From assembly GCA_023229165.1 (NCBI GenBank), contig JALNZQ010000162.1, positions 1 to 6,305 on the forward strand: a stretch of 6,305 nucleotides of DNA, read 5' to 3'. Positions 1 to 4,767 of this stretch are shown here, piece after piece. A program made the position numbers and the translations under genes. Each line of letters opens with the position of its first letter. Positions within the stretch are counted from its first letter, which is position 1. The DNA is from Methanothrix sp. Its GTDB lineage: Archaea > Halobacteriota > Methanosarcinia > Methanotrichales > Methanotrichaceae. The notes below the pieces were generated by a model. It had not been told where the DNA came from. It made no database searches and saw nothing but the letters and a program-made list of their open reading frames with translations.

Positions 1-129
1 TACGATGGCAAGCTCGACCTCGTGGAGCAGTCCGGTAAAGCAGAGCCGATGGCAATTTTTGCCGTTATGGGGTATATGGCCATCGTCGCTGCTATCGTCG
101 TTTTGACCAGAAATATTCAATTGCTTTGA
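1..129 (+). CDS. cbiQ: C-terminal end of a probable CbiQ-type ECF transporter transmembrane protein (5' truncated)
   Basis: An open frame runs in from the left edge and ends with TGA at 127-129, giving 42 residues. It starts YDGKLDLVEQ, continues into one hydrophobic helix (roughly MAIFAVMGYMAIVAAIVVL) and ends TRNIQLL. A G-[YF]-D-G motif near the C-terminus is common in CbiQ/EcfT proteins, and CbiQ normally precedes CbiO, as it would here. In the ECF family this subunit couples the ATPase to the substrate-binding CbiM in the membrane. The stop codon overlaps the GAGGT ribosome-binding site of the next gene, so the two are almost certainly co-transcribed and probably translationally coupled. 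The identification rests mostly on context plus the short motif. Another polytopic protein is possible because the diagnostic EcfT region lies outside the window. Confidence 0.6.
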   Translation, partial: YDGKLDLVEQSGKAEPMAIFAVMGYMAIVAAIVVLTRNIQLL

Positions 130-135
130 GGTTCT

Positions 136-1362
136 ATGACATTCATTCTCGAAACCAGCAAGGTCGTCTATTCTTACGGAGACGGAACAAAGGCCCTGAA
201 GGGTGTGAGCATATCTCTGGAAGAAGGCAGAAAAATTGCCTTGGTAGGGCCGAATGGTGCGGGCAAATCCACTCTGTTGCTGATGTTCAACGGTATTCTT
301 AGGCCTACTTCGGGAAAAGTTCTCTTCCGGGGCCAGCCCCTGCAGTACGATTCCGCCCACATTCGGGAGATAAGGCGTAAGGTGGGGATGGTCTTCCAGA
401 ACTCAGACGACCAAATATTCGCTCCGACTGTTTACCAGGACGTGGCCTTTGGACCTGTGAACCTGGGCTTTTCCAAAGAGAAGATGAAGAAGCATGCGAG
501 TTATGCCCTCCAGTATGTGGGCCTCTCAGGTTACGAGCGTCGCCCCCCTCATCACCTCAGCGGAGGTGAGAAGAAGAGAGTAGCCATAGCGGGCATTCTG
601 GCTATGGAGTCTGAAGTAATTATTCTGGACGAGCCGACCTCCAACCTCGATCCGGCCAGCTCCGAGGAGATCATGGACATGCTCGATGAGCTAAATTGCG
701 GAGGCAAGACGATGATCATCTCCACGCACGATGTGGACCTGGCCTACCGCTGGGCTGACGAGGTTGTTCTAATGGAGGACGGGAGAGTGATTCGCCGAGG
801 CACTGGGCCCGAAGTATTTGGAGATGCAGATCTCATTAAAAAAGCCAGGTTGAAGCTGCCAATAGTCGTGGACCTCTACAATGAGCTATCTTGCCGAGGT
901 CTGCTCAAAGGAGGTAAGCCACCCCAGAGCATGCTGGAGTTAACAGATCTCTTGGAGTCCAATGCCCGAGGTTCTATCTCCCAGCGCCGGGAGGCACCAG
1001 GCAGGATTCACCTCTGCAACGTGGATGGAGCTGATCCTGAATCCATCATTGATATCCTGGAAAAGTCTCATTTGAGTTATTCTGGGGCCATGGGCCCCAA
1101 TGCCAAAGTGGTGGCCGAGCGTTCCGGGATACCTCTGGACTTCACCTACGGCGTCATAGACAAGTGCATTCTCAAGGCCATAATTGGCAAGAGTTCTCTA
1201 ATAATGACCTCGGGGAGAATGATGGACCGCGCCATGAGCAGGATACGGACCTATGGCAAAGAATCTGGAGTTGAGATTGAAGTGATCAAGCTCACTTTGC
1301 CTTTGGGGTCACATACAGTCGTTTATGGACCTGGCCAGGCAAGATATAAAATGCTAAGCTGA
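136..1362 (+). CDS. cbiO: Cobalt/nickel ECF transporter ATP-binding protein CbiO with a C-terminal extension
   Basis: This cytoplasmic ATPase of an energy-coupling-factor importer hydrolyses ATP to drive Ni2+ or Co2+ uptake with CbiM, CbiN and CbiQ. The 408 residues show a Walker A GPNGAGKS (38-45), a Q-loop with the group-I ECF pattern FQNSDDQIF (Gln87), signature LSGGE (141-145), Walker B VIILDEPTSNLD (161-172, Glu166) and switch His198. Residues 1 to about 240 match the canonical domain. CbiO is usually about 270-290 residues, and here about 120 more follow after a linker. The segment at about 290-386 looks like a separate alpha/beta domain, with GAMGPNAKVVAERSGI, FTYGVIDKCILKA and SSLIMTSGRMMDRA. 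I do not recognise that domain, and no frameshift or internal stop separates it. The ATG follows GAGGT (128-132), which overlaps the preceding stop. The ABC assignment is secure, the metal less so: the neighbouring cbiX and cbiM point to cobalt or nickel. Confidence 0.93.
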   Translation: MTFILETSKVVYSYGDGTKALKGVSISLEEGRKIALVGPNGAGKSTLLLMFNGILRPTSGKVLFRGQPLQYDSAHIREIRRKVGMVFQNSDDQIFAPTVYQDVAFGPVNLGFSKEKMKKHASYALQYVGLSGYERRPPHHLSGGEKKRVAIAGILAMESEVIILDEPTSNLDPASSEEIMDMLDELNCGGKTMIISTHDVDLAYRWADEVVLMEDGRVIRRGTGPEVFGDADLIKKARLKLPIVVDLYNELSCRGLLKGGKPPQSMLELTDLLESNARGSISQRREAPGRIHLCNVDGADPESIIDILEKSHLSYSGAMGPNAKVVAERSGIPLDFTYGVIDKCILKAIIGKSSLIMTSGRMMDRAMSRIRTYGKESGVEIEVIKLTLPLGSHTVVYGPGQARYKMLS

Positions 1363-1396
1363 TACTAATAGGCTAGTGGCAGAGATGGCTTAATGG

Positions 1397-1415
1397 AAAA
1401 ACAATATGGAAAAAA
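1397..1415 (-). terminator. U-rich terminator candidate for cbiX
   Basis: Downstream of the minus-strand cbiX stop, the transcript would contain two oligo-U runs, U6 (1410-1415) and U5 (1397-1401). Archaeal RNA polymerase terminates at such U-rich tracts without needing a hairpin. They lie in the 93-bp gap between the convergent cbiO and cbiX genes. I saw no comparable T-rich run on the plus strand to end the cbiO transcript, so that message could read into antisense of cbiX. Confidence 0.4.
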
Positions 1416-1455
1416 TATGGTGCATTCCGATCATATCGCATATCATATCTGTGAT

Positions 1456-1869
1456 TTAGCCCTGGACGTGCTCACAGCAGGCAATAAATCGCCTGTAGGC
1501 GAGGTTGGCAATACATTCATCCGCCCCCAGAGGCTCGGCGAGAAGAATATCGATTTTCTCTCCATCCTGACTGAGGACTGCTTTTTTTGTGCCGTTCATG
1601 CCAAGCTCCCGTGGTATGTCTTTGCTGACATGCACTCCGCTGGCCAAGAATACCGGCAGAGCCACTATCTTCTTTATTTTAGTGCCTGAAAAGCTTTGGA
1701 GGCCTGCCTTTATGTCGGGCTCGTTCATGTTCAGGTATGCCGTCCTGACCGGCCCGGGGTGAACATCTCTTATCATCGAGGCCATGGATTCTATCAGCTC
1801 TTTGTTGTATTGGAGCCGGGACCCATGTCCTAGCACAAGTATGCCTGTATCCTTCATTGAATCTGCCAT
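1456..1869 (-). CDS. cbiX: Small archaeal sirohydrochlorin chelatase CbiX/CfbA
   Basis: This enzyme inserts Co2+ into sirohydrochlorin on the anaerobic cobalamin route. In methanogens the same small protein (CfbA) inserts Ni2+ in the first step of coenzyme F430 synthesis. The 137 residues fit the short archaeal CbiX(S) form. Motifs seen are GILVLGHGSR with catalytic His15, LNMNEPDI, and PVFLASGVHVSKDIP with the second metal-site His80, followed by AEPLGADECIANLAYRR. I chose the ATG at 1869 because AGGTGA (1874-1879) lies 4 nt upstream and the chelatase fold begins six residues later. An upstream in-frame ATG at 1923 would add 18 residues with no homology-like character. The C-terminus ends CCEHVQG, a possible extra thiol/His metal ligand. 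The gene is convergent to cbiO and divergent from cbiM, with which it probably shares an operator. Sequence alone cannot separate cobalt from nickel use. Confidence 0.92.
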   Translation of the reverse strand: MADSMKDTGILVLGHGSRLQYNKELIESMASMIRDVHPGPVRTAYLNMNEPDIKAGLQSFSGTKIKKIVALPVFLASGVHVSKDIPRELGMNGTKKAVLSQDGEKIDILLAEPLGADECIANLAYRRFIACCEHVQG

Positions 1870-1930
1870 AAAATCACCTAATGGTGTTATTTCTTGCGGT
1901 TCCTTTGTTACTCGCAGGTGCATTCAATCG

Positions 1931-1940
1931 CGTATAAACT
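1931..1940 (-). promoter_or_regulatory. TATA-like box for cbiX
   Basis: Read on the minus strand this is AGTTTATACG, an archaeal TATA-like element preceded by an A-rich stretch. Initiation about 25 nt downstream would fall near 1909, leaving a leader of about 40 nt that contains the AGGTGA ribosome-binding site. The upstream edge of the box touches the first GGTAYGATACC palindrome, so an occupied operator could interfere with TBP/TFB binding. The position is inferred from composition and spacing only. Confidence 0.45.
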
Positions 1941-1941
1941 T

Positions 1942-1978
1942 TTTGGTACGATACCCAATTAGTTGGTATGATACCAAA
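1942..1978. promoter_or_regulatory. Paired palindromic operator between cbiX and cbiM
   Basis: Two near-identical palindromes lie in the divergent intergenic region: core GGTACGATACC at 1945-1955 and core GGTATGATACC at 1965-1975. The second extends to TTGGTAT-G-ATACCAA, a perfect 7-1-7 palindrome; the first has mismatches in its flanks. Their centres (1950 and 1970) are 20 bp apart, about two helical turns, so two protein dimers or one tetramer could bind the same DNA face. Each copy abuts one of the two divergent TATA-like boxes. The core contains GTATGA, the half-site of the enterobacterial NikR operator (GTATGA-N16-TCATAC). A NikR-like or other metal-responsive repressor controlling metal uptake and chelation is therefore a reasonable inference, but no regulator gene is present in the window. 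Confidence 0.65.
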
Positions 1979-1990
1979 TTTTAAATATTT
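1979..1990 (+). promoter_or_regulatory. TATA-like box for cbiM
   Basis: The sequence TTTTAAATATTT directly follows the second operator palindrome and resembles an archaeal TATA element. A start about 25 nt downstream, near 2012, would give a leader of about 40 nt before the cbiM ATG, mirroring the cbiX side. A second A/T-rich candidate, TATATAAAAA at 2018-2027, would place the start almost at the ATG. The weak GGGA ribosome-binding site (2039-2042) makes the first box more likely. Confidence 0.4.
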
Positions 1991-2051
1991 GGACATACTA
2001 GCAGAAGAACGATCAAATATATAAAAATACAATCCAAAGGGAAGTCGTATC

Positions 2052-2693
2052 ATGGCTCATATACATCTGGAAGACGGCGCCTTCACGCTGCAATGGATCT
2101 CAGTATGGTGGATCCTCGCGATAGTTCTGATCAGCTTATGTCTTTATTGGATGAGGAAAGGGAAGGGAATTGACAGCAAGACCATAACAATCGCCGGAAT
2201 GCTAAATGCTGCTGCATTCGCAATCTTTCAAGTAAACATGCCTCTATTCGGTGGCGTTCACATGAATCTCACGCCTCTTATAGGCATCCTTGGAGGGCCG
2301 GCAGTAGGTGGAGTAATTGTGCTCATAGTCAACATCTTATCTGCCGCCATAGGGCATGGCGGATGGGGTATGATTGGTGCAAATGTTCTGGTCAATATGA
2401 CTGAGGTCTCTGCCGCTTATGGCACCTATAAGTGGCTTGGTAAAACAAAAGTTAGCACCTTTGCACGGGCAGGCAGTGCAGTGTTAATTGGCCTATTCCT
2501 GGGAAATATAGCCATGATCGCGGTAATATTGATCTCCGGTGTTCAGGGTGTGACTCAGAGCCGCATCGATATGCTCTACGGGCTATCTCTTCTGGCAGGA
2601 GTCAATATGGGCGTGGCTGTGATAGAAGCCATAGTTACGGGTTATATCGTATCATATATCGAAAGAGCCAGACCAGATATGCTCCGGGGGTAG
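2052..2693 (+). CDS. cbiM: Cobalt/nickel ECF transporter substrate-binding membrane protein CbiM/NikM
   Basis: This is the membrane S-component that binds Co2+ or Ni2+ outside and releases it inside when coupled to CbiQ and CbiO. The 213 residues are strongly hydrophobic, with about six to seven membrane segments. Family hallmarks are an N-terminal His-containing loop (MAHIHLEDG), GGVHMNLTPLIGILGGP with His70, and AAIGHGGWGMIGANVLVNM with His102. In characterised NikM/CbiM proteins the metal is held by the N-terminal amine, His2 and a histidine of the VH-L motif. Here an Ala separates Met1 from the first His. Removal of Met1, expected before Ala, would restore His to position 2. A modest GGGA (2039-2042) lies 9 nt before the ATG. 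A small two-helix gene follows 6 nt after the stop, forming an operon. Metal specificity is undecided: nearby cbiX could serve cobalamin or F430. Confidence 0.9.
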   Translation: MAHIHLEDGAFTLQWISVWWILAIVLISLCLYWMRKGKGIDSKTITIAGMLNAAAFAIFQVNMPLFGGVHMNLTPLIGILGGPAVGGVIVLIVNILSAAIGHGGWGMIGANVLVNMTEVSAAYGTYKWLGKTKVSTFARAGSAVLIGLFLGNIAMIAVILISGVQGVTQSRIDMLYGLSLLAGVNMGVAVIEAIVTGYIVSYIERARPDMLRG

Positions 2694-2699
2694 AAGACC

Positions 2700-2972
2700 A
2701 TGTTTAAGATAAATGACAAACGAGGTTTAATGATCTTCGGTGTGTTAATCCTTGTCTTTTTGACCTTGAGCATAGCTGCATATATGACCTCGGGTCATAT
2801 GGGCATTGAAGAGAGGTTCAACAATGCAGTGGGAATTCATGCCGACTCAGAAGAGGAGGGTTCATCCGGCATATTTGGTTTTAACATAGAGGGCAATCTG
2901 GTATCCTATGCAATCATCGTTTTCGCTTTTATTATAATATGCGCAGTTCTATATATCAGGTCTAAGTTATGA
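2700..2972 (+). CDS. Small two-helix membrane protein, CbiN/PDGLE-like transporter accessory
   Basis: The 90 residues contain two membrane helices (about 9-29 and 67-86) joined by a loop of about 38 residues (SGHMGIEERFNNAVGI, then an acidic DSEEEG). This is the topology of CbiN and of PDGLE-domain proteins, which accompany CbiM in nickel/cobalt ECF transporters and help load metal. The segment GHMGIEERFNNAVG is placed like the P-D-G-L-E-x-V motif but has lost the exact residues. It starts 6 nt after the cbiM stop, behind GGGGGT at the end of cbiM, so it should be co-translated with cbiM. His33 and His47 and the acidic patch in the presumably external loop could touch metal ions. The role comes from position and topology; sequence similarity to named families is weak by eye. 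Confidence 0.6.
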   Translation: MFKINDKRGLMIFGVLILVFLTLSIAAYMTSGHMGIEERFNNAVGIHADSEEEGSSGIFGFNIEGNLVSYAIIVFAFIIICAVLYIRSKL

Positions 2973-3059
2973 GATCAGAGGGAACATAAGAACCGAGACT
3001 ATTTATCTCTGCGGCTGGTGATTGCCCGGATTTATGTTCACCATCCGTAGGGAATCTCT

Positions 3060-3248
3060 CTAATTTTGTTGCACTTGTCTTTGCGAGATCTTCATATCGA
3101 AAGCAATCTGTTTTGTAGTTATTCTCTTCTGCTTTTGCCGGATAATCCGACGGATCTGGCGAGGGTCCAATTTCTTAACCTGTGTTACTGGTTCAGGGGT
3201 AAAGCGTGTGCCAAATACGGTTGGGACTACACACCCCTCGATACCAGT
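3060..3248 (-). pseudogene. Remnant of an IS-type transposase/integrase N-terminal helix-turn-helix
   Basis: On the minus strand the frame open from 3248 to TAG at 3060-3062 contains VKKLDPRQIRRIIRQKQK (3126-3179), then RITTKQIAFDMKISQRQVQQ. That is a classic K-L-x-x-R-x-I-R-x-I-I-R...TTKQIA...ISQRQVQQ helix-turn-helix. It resembles the first DNA-binding domain of archaeal IS481/IS630-like transposases, which normally continue with a linker and a DDE catalytic domain of over 200 residues. Here a stop follows at once and no catalytic domain is seen. The upstream part of the frame begins after an in-frame TAG and has no proper start or Shine-Dalgarno site. A second frame (ATG at 3270, stop at 3193-3195) covers the 5' part, consistent with a frameshift. 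The fragment lies about 100 bp from the 3' end of tRNA-Leu. A short unrelated HTH protein is a less likely alternative. Confidence 0.45.
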
Positions 3249-3324
3249 CTATTTCTAGCCTCTTTTTCATCTCTATCTAACTCACCAGCAGGTGGATAGA
3301 GTGCAACCCGGCAGCCAACCTCTA

Positions 3325-3337
3325 ATTATTTATATTA
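3325..3337 (-). promoter_or_regulatory. TATA-like box upstream of the transposase remnant
   Basis: Minus-strand TAATATAAATAAT sits in an otherwise mixed-composition stretch between tRNA-Leu and the decayed helix-turn-helix fragment. It could be the old promoter of the mobile element, or simply A/T-rich DNA downstream of the tRNA. No other support is visible. Confidence 0.25.
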
Positions 3338-3364
3338 CCGGCTATCGAAAACAGGCATCATTAA

Positions 3365-3447
3365 TGCGGGGGACGGGAGTCGAACCCGCGAACACCTTCG
3401 TGACAGGGTCCTAAGCCCTGCGCCTTTAGCCACTTGGCAACCCCCGC
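3365..3447 (-). tRNA. tRNA-Leu (anticodon UAG)
   Basis: The minus-strand transcript folds as a class II tRNA. The 7-bp acceptor stem is GCGGGGG with CCCCCGC plus discriminator A, and the D-arm lies in TTGCCAAGTGGCTAAAGGC. The anticodon stem GCAGGG/CCCTGT encloses loop CUUAGGA with anticodon UAG, which reads CUA leucine codons. A long variable arm (about CACGAAGGTGTTC) precedes the T-arm GCGGGTTCGACTCCCGT. The long variable arm and the U33-UAG-G37 loop fit tRNA-Leu. The anticodon loop has the normal 7 nt, so there is no intron. CCA is not encoded (TTA follows), so it must be added by the CCA-adding enzyme. The 5' end is only 9 nt after the argF stop, and I see no TATA-like box in the preceding GC-rich coding sequence, so the tRNA is probably processed out of the argF transcript. 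Confidence 0.96.
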
Positions 3448-3456
3448 TTGTGTTCT

Positions 3457-4365
3457 TTACCTTTCGCCCATCAGCCAGGCCATGACAGCCTTGCTGGTGT
3501 GCATCCTGTTCTCAGCCTCATCGAAGACCGCGCTTTGCGGCCCGTCCATCACCTCGTCCGTGATCTCCTGTCCGCGGTGAGCGGGCAGGCAGTGCAGGGC
3601 CACTGCCCCTGGGGCGGCCAGGCCCAGGATCTCCGAATTCAACTGATACTTTCCGAAGACCCGCAGCCTTTCGGCTTCTTCGCCCTCATCTCCCATGGAG
3701 ACCCAGGTATCCGTGACCAACACGTCCGCACCACTGGCTGCGTCAGCCGGCTCTTCCACAACCTTTGGCCGACCTTCTAGCCTCATCGCCTGTTCTAATA
3801 TTTGGGCCTTTGGCTGGTAGCCCCGGGGCGAGGCCACAGTGATCTCCATGCCCAGAATGGCCGAGGCCAATATGAGGGAGTTGCAGACATTGTTTCCGTC
3901 GCCTATCCAGGCAAGGCGCAGCCCCTCCAGCTTTCCGAAGCGCTGTCGCATGGTCTGCAGATCGGCCAGAATCTGCAGCGGATGCTCCCAGTCCGACAGA
4001 GCGTTGACCACAGGCACGCGGGCATGCTTCGCGAGCTGTATCACAGTGTTGTGAGAGTAGACGCGAGCAGTGATGCCCTGCACAAAGCGGGAGAGCACGC
4101 GCGCCGTGTCGGCAACAGTCTCCCCGCGCCCAAGCTGCAGCTCGCTTGCCGAAAGGTACAGCGGATGGGCGCCCAGCTCCGCAGCTGCGACCTCCAGAGA
4201 GACACGCGTTCGCGTGGACGGCTTCTCAAAGATCATGGCCAGGCTTTTTCCCAAGAGCGGGTGGCCATGCCAGCCTCGCCTGGCCCGAAAGGCCTCGGCG
4301 CTCTCCAGCAGTCGCAAGATGTCCTCTTTGGAGAGATCGGAGATAGAGATGAGATCCTTGTTCAT
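3457..4365 (-). CDS. argF: Ornithine carbamoyltransferase
   Basis: This cytosolic enzyme converts ornithine and carbamoyl phosphate to citrulline in arginine biosynthesis. The 302 residues match the family length. Visible motifs are carbamoyl-phosphate binding EKPSTRTR (48-54, STRTR at 50-54), SELQLGRGE (74-82), DWEHPLQILADLQT (125-138, the HPxQ motif), TDTWVSMGDE (218-227, the ornithine-binding SMG loop) and HCLPAHRG (258-265, with Cys259). HPLQ replaces the more usual HPCQ, a substitution I consider tolerated. All catalytic motifs are present, so the gene should be functional. The ATG is preceded by TGAGGA (4372-4377), which contains the stop codon of the upstream fwdD, leaving a 9-nt gap and likely translational coupling. 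Co-transcription with formylmethanofuran dehydrogenase genes is not an obvious pathway link. The missing DELYP-type or succinyl-ornithine signatures argue against related transcarbamylases. Confidence 0.95.
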   Translation of the reverse strand: MNKDLISISDLSKEDILRLLESAEAFRARRGWHGHPLLGKSLAMIFEKPSTRTRVSLEVAAAELGAHPLYLSASELQLGRGETVADTARVLSRFVQGITARVYSHNTVIQLAKHARVPVVNALSDWEHPLQILADLQTMRQRFGKLEGLRLAWIGDGNNVCNSLILASAILGMEITVASPRGYQPKAQILEQAMRLEGRPKVVEEPADAASGADVLVTDTWVSMGDEGEEAERLRVFGKYQLNSEILGLAAPGAVALHCLPAHRGQEITDEVMDGPQSAVFDEAENRMHTSKAVMAWLMGER

Positions 4366-4371
4366 GTTCGT

Positions 4372-4377
4372 TCCTCA
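4372..4377 (-). promoter_or_regulatory. Ribosome-binding site of argF overlapping the fwdD stop
   Basis: TGAGGA on the minus strand lies 6 nt before the argF ATG, and its TGA is the fwdD stop codon. A ribosome ending fwdD would therefore sit on the argF initiation signal, which suggests coupled translation. It also supports the ATG at 4365 as the argF start. Confidence 0.6.
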
Positions 4378-4767
4378 GCTTTGCATCCTTGCCTGGAGTT
4401 CGGATATCTGGGTTACGTTCCCTTCGGCTATGGAGAGCGTGGCCTTGATTCGCTTATTTCCGGGAATGCTGCCGTCGCACACGTCGTCGGAGACGAGCTG
4501 ATTGGACCAGGGGCTGTTGTACATGAAAGCCAGGCCCGGATGGGCATCGTCCTCCGAGGTCCGGGCGGCGACTATTACGCTTCCCACATCATTTTTCACC
4601 AGCAGCTTCTGCCCGTCTTTGGCTCCCAGCTGGGCCAGGTCCTGCTTGTCCAGAATGATCAGGGCGCTCAGGTTCTTGTACTCATCGGAAAACCGGCTCT
4701 TTCTTCCCGCCTCGTCCTGGAAGATGTCCCGCACGGTAACTATGGTGACCGCCACTTCTGATGCCAT
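4375..4767 (-). CDS. fwdD: Formylmethanofuran dehydrogenase subunit D (molybdopterin-dinucleotide-binding)
   Basis: Subunit D supplies the C-terminal molybdopterin-dinucleotide-binding domain that completes the FwdB catalytic unit. The complex reduces CO2 to formyl-methanofuran, or oxidises it in the reverse methylotrophic direction. The 130 residues fit the family. The core shows LIILDKQDLAQLG with KDGQKLLVKNDVGSVIV (51-67), a beta-barrel stretch typical of the dinucleotide-binding domain. HPGLAFMYNSPWSNQLV (76-92) corresponds to the conserved G-x-x-F-M-x-x-x-P-W-[AS]-N segment. It is followed by an S-x-x-C-D-G-S-I-P-G-N-K-R-I-K stretch that normally contacts the cofactor. The ATG immediately follows the fwdB TAA with zero gap, and GGAGG (4776-4780) in the last codons of fwdB serves as its ribosome-binding site. 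Sequence cannot tell the tungsten (Fwd) from the molybdenum (Fmd) isoenzyme. Confidence 0.9.
   Translation of the reverse strand: MASEVAVTIVTVRDIFQDEAGRKSRFSDEYKNLSALIILDKQDLAQLGAKDGQKLLVKNDVGSVIVAARTSEDDAHPGLAFMYNSPWSNQLVSDDVCDGSIPGNKRIKATLSIAEGNVTQISELQARMQS

Larger units (their letters stand above)
2973..3364. other. Gene-free region between the cbiM operon and tRNA-Leu
   Basis: These 392 bases hold no convincing intact gene. Near the left end are two overlapping inverted repeats: GAACATAA (2982-2989) with TTATGTTC (3032-3039), and TGGTGA (3016-3021) with TCACCA (3038-3043, loop 16). They cannot form together and no strong T-run follows, so they are at best a weak terminator for the cbiM operon. 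The central part carries a decayed minus-strand transposase-like fragment. A plus-strand frame at 3066-3299 looks like its antisense shadow: it has no Shine-Dalgarno site and no recognisable family. Confidence 0.6.

Noticed and set aside
1420..1452. Short ATATC/CATATC repeats between cbiO and cbiX
   Set aside because: Imperfect, very short and A/T-rich; no regular spacing like CRISPR or iterons, so chance is likely.
1393..1689. Plus-strand open frame overlapping cbiX
   Set aside because: The opposite strand carries the CbiX motifs with both catalytic histidines; the plus-strand translation matches nothing and has no ribosome-binding site.
1870..1923. Longer N-terminus for cbiX starting at 1923
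   Set aside because: AGGTGA 4 nt upstream of the ATG at 1869 and the normal family N-terminus favour the shorter protein.
3066..3299. Plus-strand 77-codon frame in the gap before tRNA-Leu
   Set aside because: No Shine-Dalgarno site, no domain, and it is antisense to the helix-turn-helix remnant.
3802..4761. Long plus-strand open frame of 319 codons opposite argF and fwdD
   Set aside because: It is antisense to two confidently identified genes, has no recognisable domain and no Shine-Dalgarno site; GC-rich coding DNA commonly leaves such frames open.
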